NCBI RefSeq assembly: GCF_016890225.1
Contig: NZ_JAFELM010000039.1
Location: 105,098 to 169,097, forward strand
Source of the DNA: Bacillus suaedaesalsae
Lineage (GTDB): Bacteria; Bacillota; Bacilli; Bacillales; SA4
Length of the DNA: 64,000 nt
Direction of reading: 5' to 3'
Position 1 is the first letter of the stretch. Each line of letters opens with the position of its first letter. The translations under genes were made by a program, and so were the position numbers. Shown here piece after piece: positions 1 through 7,757 of the stretch. The notes below the pieces were generated by a model that had not been told where the DNA came from, searched no databases, and saw only the letters and a program-made list of their open reading frames with translations.

Positions 1-453
1 TTCAAAATACGTCATATCAATAGCTTGCAAATGAAGGCTATGTGATTTTGGATGTTTTACTTGTTCATAATAATGCCAAAACCATTTATTCATGGAGTAA
101 TAGTAAAAATGAGATGTGAGGAATTCGTTCAAGTTATTCTGTGAAACGTTAGATAGGATATCTTGCTCAACACCTACTACGCTCACGTCATTATATTTTT
201 CTATTAAATGATCACAACGATTCATTAGTTCTTTGCTTTTATCCCCATTTGATAGCATCTTCAATCTAAAGGGCTGAATAATATAGTTTTTATAAAAATT
301 AGTTCCCATTCTTAGTAACAATTCTGGAAAGAATGCTCCTAAAATCACTATTTCTTCAGTTGTAAAATCTACTTTTTGTTTCAATAAACTTACATATAAC
401 CCTCTGGGGTAATTAGAACGAAATATATATGTTTCATCTAAAATTGATTCCAT
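1..453 (-). CDS. Partial gene downstream of the radical SAM maturase, function unknown
   Basis: An open frame of 151 codons runs from an ATG at 453 to the window edge with no stop, so the C-terminus is missing. The ATG lies two bases after the stop of the radical SAM gene, which implies one transcript and probable translational coupling. The visible part is mixed helical and rich in aromatic residues (ending ...LHLQAIDMTYFE), with no signal peptide and no motif I recognise. In peptide natural-product loci this position often holds a protease, transporter or second tailoring enzyme, but nothing seen here chooses between them. Confidence 0.7.
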   Translation of the reverse strand, partial: MESILDETYIFRSNYPRGLYVSLLKQKVDFTTEEIVILGAFFPELLLRMGTNFYKNYIIQPFRLKMLSNGDKSKELMNRCDHLIEKYNDVSVVGVEQDILSNVSQNNLNEFLTSHFYYYSMNKWFWHYYEQVKHPKSHSLHLQAIDMTYFE

Positions 454-455
454 CG

Positions 456-1751
456 CTATTTTATTACCTCAATAAACTTTTCACCTTGACGATCCATCGT
501 AGTGATTATACTTTTCATTTGTGTTTTATGATCAGGACATGGTGTCCTATTTTCTGTTAATCGAATCCATGGGCACGAATCACCGTGACATGAAGGGGCT
601 AAAAAACACTCCTTACATTTAGAATCCTCAATTCCAGACTCTGTCCACGCATCAAATTTATTACGATCCAGATCTAGTGAGCCGTCCTGATTTAATTGTC
701 CAACATGATTAATATCATCATATAATGCGACCGTACATTTATATAACATCCCATCTGTACCAAATACAAAGGAATGAGGACTCGCTGCATAACAAATGGA
801 ATGTGGTTTAATTTTCTTACCAATACGTTCGACAGTAGCACCTTTATCTAACGCGAGATTTGTTAGCTGTATGGCTGTACTCTCTGCACAAACATCTAAG
901 TTTTCATCATTACTTCCACCCCATTTTCCAATATTGTGGAAATACAATCGAAAACGGTCATCTCTACCAAATAAGCGCTTCATTTCTTCTATATAATCAA
1001 CGACATGTATGTAATTATCCTCACCAACATTCATTCGGAGAATAACATGAAAGTCTTCTGTTCTTTCTGATAACTTCTTTAAATTATTTATGATAACGTC
1101 GTATGTACCTTGTCCACCCTTTAAAATCCTTTGTTTATCGTGTGTTTCTTTAGTACCATCAATGGTTATCTGAAAACCCTTTACCTGATTTCGCAAGAGA
1201 AGATCAATTACCGAATCATTTAAAAAATATCCGTTAGTTGTAACTGTTGCTGCGTAGTTAATACCGTATTCATTTGATTTCTTAATAAACTTCTGCGATA
1301 ACCTTTCAATTACATCGGGAGCCAGTAATGGTTCACCACCGAACCAACTCACAGAAAATTCCTTATAAGAATAGTCTTCTATTCTTTTATTTACGAATTT
1401 CTCAATTCCTTCTTCAACCTCAGGTTTTAATTTATTCTTCTCAAAACGTTCATAGCAGTATATACATCTAAAATTGCAATTTTCGTGTGCTAGAATAGTG
1501 AGATGTAATGGGTTATTATTATTTCTGGCCTTTTTGTAAGCGGAAAGAACATCATCTGCATCATTTTCACTTTCATAAAAATGATATTTTGAGAATATAT
1601 CACTCATATTCCCTAACTTACTCAACTCACCAAAACCTTTTGCCGATTTTTTCGGTACCTTAAACCCAATACTGTTTCTTATATTAAAGTAAATGTCAGA
1701 TTCTCCATCGTAACTTTCAGACTTAATGACATATCTTGACTTCTTCAGCAT
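456..1751 (-). CDS. Radical SAM/SPASM peptide maturase
   Basis: A 431-aa radical SAM enzyme. The CxxxCxxC cluster-binding motif is at residues 92-99 (CNFRCIYC) and the GGEP motif at about 138-141. A Cys-rich SPASM region at about 318-410 should bind auxiliary iron-sulfur clusters. The first ~85 residues are a leader-binding-type N-terminal extension. SPASM enzymes next to short ORFs modify ribosomal peptides, commonly forming thioether or C-C crosslinks. The start follows an AAGGTG site at 8-bp spacing. The gene sits directly downstream of the precursor ORF (1854-1982) on the same strand, and that ORF is the obvious substrate. An anaerobic sulfatase maturase is a less likely alternative, because no sulfatase is present. 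Confidence 0.88.
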   Translation of the reverse strand: MLKKSRYVIKSESYDGESDIYFNIRNSIGFKVPKKSAKGFGELSKLGNMSDIFSKYHFYESENDADDVLSAYKKARNNNNPLHLTILAHENCNFRCIYCYERFEKNKLKPEVEEGIEKFVNKRIEDYSYKEFSVSWFGGEPLLAPDVIERLSQKFIKKSNEYGINYAATVTTNGYFLNDSVIDLLLRNQVKGFQITIDGTKETHDKQRILKGGQGTYDVIINNLKKLSERTEDFHVILRMNVGEDNYIHVVDYIEEMKRLFGRDDRFRLYFHNIGKWGGSNDENLDVCAESTAIQLTNLALDKGATVERIGKKIKPHSICYAASPHSFVFGTDGMLYKCTVALYDDINHVGQLNQDGSLDLDRNKFDAWTESGIEDSKCKECFLAPSCHGDSCPWIRLTENRTPCPDHKTQMKSIITTMDRQGEKFIEVIK

Positions 1752-1853
1752 ATTTTCACACCTTAAAATTGATATTGGCTAAGGAAAGTGTAGTTGTGCA
1801 CTTCCCTTAGCCATAATTTGTTACCAAGTTATGCTGTTCTTTAATGTTATCCA

Positions 1854-1982
1854 TTAAGCAAAACAAGCAATGTTAATATGTGCTCCTTCTTCTTGAGTTT
1901 CCTCAATCGTGCCATTGATTACTTCGTTAATTTCAGTTTCAGTAATTTCTACTTCGCGTTTGATATCTTTAGTATCTTTCAA
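1854..1982 (-). CDS. RiPP precursor peptide with C-terminal NIAC motif
   Basis: A 42-codon ORF starts at TTG with a strong AAAGGAGGTGA site 8 bp upstream. The translation has an acidic, helical leader (KREVEITETEINEVINGTI), then a short tail, GAHINIACFA. Cys40 is the only cysteine and lies three residues after Asn37, giving an N-x-x-C motif. It is about 100 bp upstream of the radical SAM gene on the same strand. Size, leader/core layout and position fit a radical SAM-modified ribosomal peptide. The NxxC tail recalls the streptococcal class in which Cys is thioether-linked to Asn. That class assignment is inference. Confidence 0.72.
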   Translation of the reverse strand: MKDTKDIKREVEITETEINEVINGTIEETQEEGAHINIACFA

Positions 1983-2012
1983 TATTCTCACCTCCTTTAA
2001 GTTGAATGATCT

Positions 2013-2207
2013 TTATTTAGTGAATTTAAATTCTATTGAATCGATGTCATCGCTGCTTTTCATGATTTCTCCATTATTAATTGAGATACTAACTTTCTTT
2101 GACTTCGAATCTATCAAACTAGTAAATGCACTCAAATATGCTTGTTTACCACCATTTATTACCTGAGAATGAGAGATACCATCGGAGAATTTCACTATCA
2201 TTTCCAT
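2013..2207 (-). CDS. Small 64-aa protein in the RiPP locus
   Basis: A 64-aa basic protein with predicted beta-strands (VKFSDG, KKVSISINNGE, IEFKFTK) and no signal peptide. ATG at 2207 is chosen because GGAGG lies 8 bp upstream; the longer GTG frame would overlap that site. It is encoded between the pheromone-like ORF and the precursor, on the same strand with short gaps. It may be a leader-recognition or immunity protein, or a second, unusual substrate. The sequence does not distinguish these. Confidence 0.7.
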   Translation of the reverse strand: MEMIVKFSDGISHSQVINGGKQAYLSAFTSLIDSKSKKVSISINNGEIMKSSDDIDSIEFKFTK

Positions 2208-2277
2208 TGAACACACCTCCCTGCAAAACGTATTTCTAACTATTTTTAAGCTATATCAAATTCCGAGTTCAGTACTA

Positions 2278-2412
2278 TTAATTCGCTGCTCCTGGATCCT
2301 CTTCATCTGAATTTAATGACGTCTTCGCTGCATATACTGTCTCATCTGAAAGAATCGGGAAAAATGTTAAGCAAATTGTCAACGTAATAAATAAACCAAG
2401 TAACTTCTTCAT
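2278..2412 (-). CDS. Exported pheromone-like signalling peptide (PapR/Phr-like)
   Basis: A 44-aa ORF with GAGGTG upstream of its ATG. It has a classical signal peptide (MKKLLGLFITLTICLTFF, AxA-like site near YAA) and a short charged tail, SLNSDEEDPGAAN. It is transcribed divergently from a PlcR-type HTH/TPR regulator whose start is 170 bp away. Exported 40-50 aa peptides of this form, encoded beside RRNPP regulators, are processed to 5-10 residue C-terminal pheromones that are re-imported by Opp. The active segment is unknown; a peptide from the DEEDPGAAN end is the likeliest. It appears to be the first gene of the RiPP transcript. Confidence 0.72.
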   Translation of the reverse strand: MKKLLGLFITLTICLTFFPILSDETVYAAKTSLNSDEEDPGAAN

Positions 2413-2458
2413 TAATTAAGTTTCACCTCATTTTCTGATTATTTACATAATACAATAG

Positions 2459-2475
2459 ATACATTTTCCCTGTAT
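2459..2475. promoter_or_regulatory. Inverted repeat, candidate regulator binding site
   Basis: ATACA, seven bases, then TGTAT, inside the 170-bp intergenic region between the pheromone-like ORF and the divergent PlcR-type regulator. It is about the size of a PlcR box but not the canonical sequence. The location suits control of both transcripts. This is inference from symmetry and position. Confidence 0.35.
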
Positions 2476-2582
2476 TTGTCATTTCTTTGATATAATTGGA
2501 GTGATTCTATATACCCATCTTATTTACTACCAATTTTATGGTTTTTGATAAACATAGTTATCATTCAAAGGAGGGGATTATC

Positions 2583-3458
2583 ATGTCCGATTTATTAGGA
2601 AAAAAAATAAAGGAACTACGAGAGTATAGTGGCTTATCACAAAGGGCTGTTTGTAGGGATATATGCACTCAACCTTACATAAGTAAAATAGAAAATGGCG
2701 AAATATTCCCATCTGCTGACTTACTACTTAAAATTTCTGAGAGATTAAATGTTAATATATCTTACCTATTAGATATTTCGAATGCCCCTAGATATGACTA
2801 TATGGTGGAGGTGTTTACTCAAATTAGAGAGGAAGTTTATAAACGAAACTATAAGTTAGTTAAGGAAATCATTAAGAGTGAGAAACGAAATAACATCTTT
2901 GCTGATACGAAAAGTCAGCAGTTCTTTTTATGGCACGAAGGAATTTGTAGTTATTATGAGGATGGAAATAAAGAGCAAGCTTTATCTTTATTAAATGAAG
3001 CTTTATCATTAACCACCCATCAGAAACAACTTTATTCCGAAAGGGAGATCGAAATATTAATTAGTTTAGGTAATATTTATTCTGAATCGAAGGATTACCC
3101 TCTTGCGATTAAAAACTTTAAAGTAGCCCATCTCCAGTTAACCATGTTGCTAGATTTAACGAATAATTATTTGCCAATTAGATTGTATTATAATTATTCG
3201 AGAGCCTTGAGATACAACAGGGAGTATCAACTTTCCTTAAAAATGTGTAATGAAGGAATTATGCTTACAAAAAAATATAATTTCTTGTACTTAAAAGGTG
3301 ATTTATATTATCAAAAAGGAATTAACTACATGGCACTTCAAAACTTTGAAAAGGCAAAAGAAAATTTTAAATTAGCCGAGATGGTATATTTGCTCGAAGG
3401 GAACTCCTCCTCACATAAATTGGTAGAATTAATGAAAGAAAAGCTAAAGGAGAAATAA
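2583..3458 (+). CDS. PlcR-family HTH/TPR quorum-sensing regulator
   Basis: A 291-aa protein. The N-terminal XRE-type HTH spans about residues 5-65 (LGKKIKELREYSGLSQ, then YISKIENGE). The rest is helical tetratricopeptide-like repeats (for example EREIEILISLGNIYSES and DLYYQKGINYMALQNF). This is the architecture of the RRNPP family regulators PlcR and NprR, which bind short re-imported peptides in the TPR groove. ATG at 2583 follows AAAGGAGGGG at good spacing; the upstream ATG at 2538 has no site. The divergent exported peptide is the presumptive ligand, and the adjacent RiPP genes the presumptive target. A paralogue lies at 51435-52343. Confidence 0.85.
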   Translation: MSDLLGKKIKELREYSGLSQRAVCRDICTQPYISKIENGEIFPSADLLLKISERLNVNISYLLDISNAPRYDYMVEVFTQIREEVYKRNYKLVKEIIKSEKRNNIFADTKSQQFFLWHEGICSYYEDGNKEQALSLLNEALSLTTHQKQLYSEREIEILISLGNIYSESKDYPLAIKNFKVAHLQLTMLLDLTNNYLPIRLYYNYSRALRYNREYQLSLKMCNEGIMLTKKYNFLYLKGDLYYQKGINYMALQNFEKAKENFKLAEMVYLLEGNSSSHKLVELMKEKLKEK

Positions 3459-3518
3459 TTTAACGGTCGATATATGGATAAAATAAAAAAGCTCATGCAC
3501 ATTTCTAAGTCACACAAA

Positions 3519-3572
3519 AGGGGACGGTTCTCCTGATCTTAAGAATACTTAAGGCCAATTGAACCGTCCCTT
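3519..3572. repeat. Long palindromic intergenic repeat (GGGACGGTTC arms)
   Basis: Perfect 10-bp arms, GGGACGGTTC (3521-3530) and GAACCGTCCC (3561-3570), enclose a second inverted segment around CTTAAG. It lies between the regulator and the minus-strand gene at 3625, where it could end transcription both ways. Its GGGAC-type arms recall other palindromes here (52602, 62290), suggesting a dispersed repeat family. Confidence 0.7.
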
Positions 3573-3624
3573 TGATTTATAGGACAGATAGACATGTGAA
3601 AGTGTCTGTAATGTAATTATTTTA

Positions 3625-3933
3625 TTAGCACTCAATACAAACAATCTCATTCGTCACATCTACTCTCCAAAATCCCTTATCCACCTGTAGTTCCTTCGAG
3701 CAGAGTGAACATTTAGATGGCCAACCATTATATCTATATCCTGCAATGACGCCAAATTCTAATGACCACACAGCATATGCCGTATATTCAGAAAGTGATA
3801 GCATCAGTAAATCCTGAACTGTTTCTAGCAACTCATCATTATGATATTTTTCAAAATAATTATCTACTACCCTTTCAGCATCAGCCTCTTTTAAGCGATT
3901 ATGATAGACTTCAAAAAGTAAATCCATTTTCAT
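3625..3933 (-). CDS. Hypothetical protein with C-terminal zinc-ribbon-like motif
   Basis: A 102-aa protein. The N-terminal part is helical and acidic. The C-terminal 30 residues contain CSLC, then CIEC at the very end, a CxxC pair spaced like a small zinc-binding knuckle. ATG at 3933 has AAGGAG about 9 bp upstream. It is 37 bp downstream of the pRiA4b-like gene on the same strand, so probably co-transcribed with it. I do not recognise the family. Confidence 0.65.
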   Translation of the reverse strand: MKMDLLFEVYHNRLKEADAERVVDNYFEKYHNDELLETVQDLLMLSLSEYTAYAVWSLEFGVIAGYRYNGWPSKCSLCSKELQVDKGFWRVDVTNEIVCIEC

Positions 3934-3970
3934 TCATGTATCTCCTTCAACGTGGACGGAAAATAGCGAC

Positions 3971-5080
3971 TTAAAAAAATTTCAATCTCCTATTAACCAG
4001 GTCCATATTAAAATCCTCATAACCCTGGCTTATTCCCCAATTCCGTAAATGCTCGTAATCAGGATGCGCAGGATCTGCCATAACTGATAAAAACTCTTCA
4101 AATCCCGGCTCACCGCCAACATCCCCAGGTGGTGTATTTCCTCTGCCCTCAAAACACGTAGGGTAGTTTTTGTCATAGTTATCCATCATTTGTTCCACTA
4201 CAATCTGGTGGTTCCATTCATCTCCCAAGTCATAGGTATAGCGTAATTCAGATGGTAGATAGTCGTGAAGCTTCTCCCCTTCCTCCAGTTTCATCGGTAT
4301 GCCGGTATCATACCTAAATGCCTCTTCGTGACAAACAAGAATGACAACTGGTTTACAGTCTGCAATACGCTTTGATTGGTTAAGTGAAGTTGGCATACTT
4401 TTATAGATAGAAAACTCATGCAAATGGCAATCCTGCCAGCCAAATGAAATTTGCAACGTTTTATGTAGGTCTGGAAACGTAATATGTTTTGGAACAGCAA
4501 TCCTTCTCCAAACTTCATGATTCTCCAGTTCCAATGTAACATGAAGAATATATGCTTCGGAATGAAAGATTTGGCCACCAGTCAAACCTTCTAAATTGCG
4601 AAATAACTCCTCAGATGGCGTAATATAGTCATTTTTGCCATTCCCGACAATTAATCGGCTAAGCTGTTTATTCAATATCGGCTGTTGAATGCCATGCGGA
4701 TGGATTTCTTCCTCATAAAAACAAACATTTTCACAAGCCTTATTCAGTCTTGCTACAAGTTTTCTATCCTTAGTCGTTGAAAATTTGACCTCGTTAAAAT
4801 GAGACAGATAGTTCTCTATTACCTCATCTTTAATGCCTTCATGACAAAACGTATCTCGAATAGCTTGTACCAACAACTGATCAATTCTTTTTAAATCTGC
4901 TGCCTTTACACTATAAAGGACTATAATATACCGACTTTGATCGTTCACCAGAACAATTGTCTTTTTTCGATTCAACGTTATTATATTTGCATGCCAGGAA
5001 AAGAGGGAATCTGACTCTGAAGATGGTTCCGGTTTTAGCTTTAATTCGGTTAAAAGTTTCTTTGTACATTGAATTAGCAT
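3971..5080 (-). CDS. Plasmid pRiA4b ORF-3 family protein
   Basis: A 369-aa protein. The C-terminal half matches the pRiA4b ORF-3-like fold, with landmarks VWRRIAVP, LHKTLQISFGW, YDLGDEWNH and CFEGRGNTPPGDVGG. The N-terminal ~160 residues (LIQCTKKLLTEL onward) look like a separate domain often fused to it (DUF6933-like). ATG at 5080 is preferred because TAGGAG sits 8 bp upstream; the longer frame lacks a site. The family is common on plasmids and in variable chromosomal regions, and its function is not established. Confidence 0.8.
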   Translation of the reverse strand: MLIQCTKKLLTELKLKPEPSSESDSLFSWHANIITLNRKKTIVLVNDQSRYIIVLYSVKAADLKRIDQLLVQAIRDTFCHEGIKDEVIENYLSHFNEVKFSTTKDRKLVARLNKACENVCFYEEEIHPHGIQQPILNKQLSRLIVGNGKNDYITPSEELFRNLEGLTGGQIFHSEAYILHVTLELENHEVWRRIAVPKHITFPDLHKTLQISFGWQDCHLHEFSIYKSMPTSLNQSKRIADCKPVVILVCHEEAFRYDTGIPMKLEEGEKLHDYLPSELRYTYDLGDEWNHQIVVEQMMDNYDKNYPTCFEGRGNTPPGDVGGEPGFEEFLSVMADPAHPDYEHLRNWGISQGYEDFNMDLVNRRLKFF

Positions 5081-5411
5081 ATTGAAAGCTCCTAAGAAGA
5101 AAAATGTTTTATTGTGTGTCTCAAGTATAAACACAAAAACCTTTTTTGGTAAGGCTGAAGAGGAGTACTTCATTTTCACCACTCAACATTTCTACATCAT
5201 GAGTCAGTATTCTTTTCAAGACAATAAAAAATGTAAAGAAACACACTGCTCGACAAACTTATCAAAGAAAGTATATTGAACTTATTCAAATTATCATTGT
5301 TCACAAAACCTAATAAAAATTTTTATCAATCACCTATCTTTTTAACCCCAAACGCGAGCAAATTTCCTATATATATTGTGACAACGAATTTATACAGGAG
5401 TTGAGTACGAC
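5081..5411. other. Intergenic region between divergent genes
   Basis: 331 bp of AT-rich DNA between the pRiA4b-like gene and the Rep-like gene. It must hold promoters for both. The only clear element is CAGGAG at 5395-5400 ahead of the GTG start at 5412. No RNA gene or supported ORF is seen. Confidence 0.5.
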
Positions 5412-6563
5412 GTGTTTGACCGTAAGAAGAAAGAAAAACAAAAAGTAAAAATGTATGGATTTAAGTTTCCGCAGCGTTTATTTGATGACCTTCGGCAATT
5501 TGAGCAAAAGGAAAATATCCAAATTCCTTCAAGTGCATATGCGACGTTGATCTGTGTGCTTAAACAAATACATCGTGAAAAGACGACTATGGGTGAAATT
5601 CAAGAGTTCAGCCTTAGTCAGTATGCAACCGAACTGAATGTTGGATATTCCACTCTATATGTAGGTCTCAAGTTTTGGCTGGATCATGGCTTCCTGTATG
5701 AGGGGAAAAATGATGCAGGTAAGACGTTATTTGTGCTGCAAAATGCTCATCGCTATTTCTCAGAGGACGAACTCAACTATTTCATCGTTCCTCACTCTTT
5801 GTTTGAAACGAATATTATCGCAGAATTAGTGCGCACGTCGAATGGTAAAACATTTGAGTTAATGCTGTCGTTGTTCACACAATTCCGTCATGGCATGGCA
5901 ACGATTCAAGGAACACAGGAAGTAGAGGAATTAAAACAAGTTCGTAACATGAGCACGTTAAAGCAAAAGCTTGGGAAACGTTCGAAGGGAGTAAGAGAGG
6001 CGATTTCACTACTCGAGCCTTTATTTCATGTTCACTTCATTGGTTTGTCACATAGAGGGCATCAAGTATGGATTCACCAGGTGGAATTCAGCTTAAAGCC
6101 TGATTGTGTGGTTGAAAATTCGGATGCCTTTGAAGTAAACCCGCTTATCTCCGAGTTCAGCAGAGAAACGGAGCATGTTCTCAAATCTCTTAACATGCGC
6201 TTCAAGCCTCGTGATCTATTTGATATTATGATTTCACTCAAGCAAGAGGTGATCAACGTTCTTAAATATGTAGCCAAAAATGATGGAGAAAATTCTTCTT
6301 ATTCACTTCGCGACAGCTGGATTCAAACGTTCTTTTATCAATGTCTAGGTCGTTTTGAGACGAAAATTCAAGATCAGCTAAAGCAAAAAGAAACCTTCCA
6401 ATTTACAACATCGATTGGTGCCTACTTCCGCACTGTCTTTCGAAACAACATTAAACTTTTCATTGAACAAACAATCCCTACAGACTACATACGAAAAGCT
6501 AATATGAAAGAATTCATGATGACTGGACGCGTGCCTGTCCTTCATCAGCTTTTAACAAAATAG
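5412..6563 (+). CDS. Winged-helix protein resembling plasmid replication initiators
   Basis: A 383-aa basic protein with a GTG start 11 bp after CAGGAG. The N-terminal ~100 residues look like a winged helix-turn-helix (LSQYATELNVGYSTLYVGLKF, then FLYEGKNDAGKTLFVL). A second helical block follows (TFELMLSLFTQFRHG, LKQKLGKRSKGVREAISLL). This recalls Rep/DnaD-like initiators of low-GC Gram-positive theta plasmids. A tandem degenerate ~32-bp repeat array starts 135 bp downstream, a common arrangement for a replicon. No plasmid partition genes are nearby, so it may be a domesticated plasmid remnant or a dedicated DNA-binding protein. The family call is inference. Confidence 0.55.
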   Translation: MFDRKKKEKQKVKMYGFKFPQRLFDDLRQFEQKENIQIPSSAYATLICVLKQIHREKTTMGEIQEFSLSQYATELNVGYSTLYVGLKFWLDHGFLYEGKNDAGKTLFVLQNAHRYFSEDELNYFIVPHSLFETNIIAELVRTSNGKTFELMLSLFTQFRHGMATIQGTQEVEELKQVRNMSTLKQKLGKRSKGVREAISLLEPLFHVHFIGLSHRGHQVWIHQVEFSLKPDCVVENSDAFEVNPLISEFSRETEHVLKSLNMRFKPRDLFDIMISLKQEVINVLKYVAKNDGENSSYSLRDSWIQTFFYQCLGRFETKIQDQLKQKETFQFTTSIGAYFRTVFRNNIKLFIEQTIPTDYIRKANMKEFMMTGRVPVLHQLLTK

Positions 6564-6581
6564 GTGTGCGTTTCTTTCCCG

Positions 6582-6609
6582 AGCCTTGTTATCTGAGATA
6601 ACAGGGCTA
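6582..6609 (+). terminator. Hairpin after the Rep-like gene
   Basis: AGCCTTGTTATC and GATAACAGGGCT form a long stem 20 bp after the stop codon. The following tract is only weakly T-rich, so termination may be partial. Confidence 0.5.
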
Positions 6610-6698
6610 TTTGTACGTGGAGATTCGATTTCCAATTTGTTTACTACTCCAAGCATCTCTCTATTTTACTAAGAGGGGTGTCTTTTTTTGTCTTCAAA

Positions 6699-6930
6699 AC
6701 CCTCTAAATAACTGCCTGTGAAAAATGGATTTTTCTAAATACATGCACGTCAATTCCATGAATCTCTAAATCTCTACCACACCACTTTTTTTTATCCAAA
6801 TGACTGCCTCTATCAGATAGAAAATTTTGAAATGATTGCCTGTAGATATTCGACTAATCTCTAAACCTTTGCCACTCATTATAGAAATCTTTGAATAAAA
6901 TGCCTGTACAAAACAAACCTAATGCCTTGT
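6699..6930. repeat. Degenerate tandem ~32-bp repeats, iteron-like
   Basis: The core TCTNNAAATNACTGCCTGTA recurs with GCC-type centres at about 6714, 6745 (GCA), 6776 (ACC), 6806, 6838, 6871 and 6902. Spacings are 30-33 bp, with a further partial core at 6924. Best copies are at 6803, 6835 and 6899. The tract is non-coding, AT-rich and immediately downstream of a Rep-like gene. That fits a binding-site array at a replication origin or a regulator array. Units are too diverged for a CRISPR. Confidence 0.55.
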
Positions 6931-7152
6931 GTTGAAAGGGATCTCTCCACTTTTTTTAAAACAGCTTACTCTACTGATACCCTTACTACTATGATTATTT
7001 CTTTACTCTTCTGTTTGTTTTTTACTAGATTGAATATCTTTTATTCTATTGAAGAATTAATTAGGTGATACATTTACCTGTAAGCTTGGGAATGAAACTA
7101 CTTTTGCTAAATGTTGATGTGACATCTGTTTGTTAGAACATTTAAAAATAAA

Positions 7153-7188
7153 GCATAAAAAAAGCTAGTCCAATGTACTTGAACTAAC
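7153..7188 (-). terminator. Terminator of the exported-protein/signal peptidase operon
   Basis: On the minus strand, AGTTCAAGTACATTGGACT forms a stem followed by AGCTTTTTTT. It lies just past the signal peptidase stop at 7203. Confidence 0.7.
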
Positions 7189-7202
7189 TTCTGATTATGA
7201 GC

Positions 7203-7745
7203 CTATAACCCTTTAAAAGGGAACAGTGATAGCATACTTTCCCCTACTATAAATTCTTGATTAATTGGACCTATGCTAGCATCTCTGCTATCTAAGCTCT
7301 CACCAGGAGTCCGGTTATCCCCTATTATAAAGAAGTGTCCCTCAGGAACCTCTGTACTTGGGATATCGAATGACGTACCCAAAATGTAATCTTCCTGTAT
7401 TTCTTCGTTATTAATAAGAACGTTACCATTTACGATTTCTATGTTTTCTCCTGGTAAAGCTATGACTCTTTTAATAATGTTATATCCATGCGAATCCTTT
7501 ACTACTACTATGTCATTTCTTTCAGGTGAAAATGCTATTTTGTTTACTATAACTACACTTCCATCTTCTAACGTTGGATTCATTGAATTTCCACTTATAA
7601 TACTAATTCCTATACCAAACCTAATGAATAGAACGATGCATAGTAATAAAGCAAGATAGCGTATCCAGCTTAGTATGGATTCCTTTGTTATTATTCTATT
7701 ATTAGTGGTTTCTATAGACACTTCATTATTATAATTGGTACTCAA
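7203..7745 (-). CDS. lepB: Signal peptidase I
   Basis: A 180-aa type I signal peptidase. One membrane segment (about residues 25-48) precedes the catalytic box SGNSMNPTL with the nucleophilic Ser. The general-base Lys is in IIKRVIALPGE, and the conserved GDNR and SLDSRD boxes follow. Length fits Bacillus Sip enzymes. The TTG start has TAGGAG 9 bp upstream, and that site overlaps the stop of the preceding exported-protein gene 12 bp away, so the genes are coupled. Being last in an operon with three secreted proteins suggests it processes them. The Ser/Lys dyad is the prokaryotic kind, not the ER-type Ser/His dyad of SipW. Confidence 0.92.
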   Translation of the reverse strand: MSTNYNNEVSIETTNNRIITKESILSWIRYLALLLCIVLFIRFGIGISIISGNSMNPTLEDGSVVIVNKIAFSPERNDIVVVKDSHGYNIIKRVIALPGENIEIVNGNVLINNEEIQEDYILGTSFDIPSTEVPEGHFFIIGDNRTPGESLDSRDASIGPINQEFIVGESMLSLFPFKGL

Positions 7746-7757
7746 CTAAAATCTCTC

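Noticed and set aside
1909..2166. 85-aa plus-strand ORF in the peptide locus
   Set aside because: It is the shadow of the precursor and 64-aa genes on the other strand, and has no ribosome binding site.
6699..6930. Repeat array as a CRISPR
   Set aside because: Units are diverged with no constant direct repeat and variable spacer pattern, and no cas genes are present.
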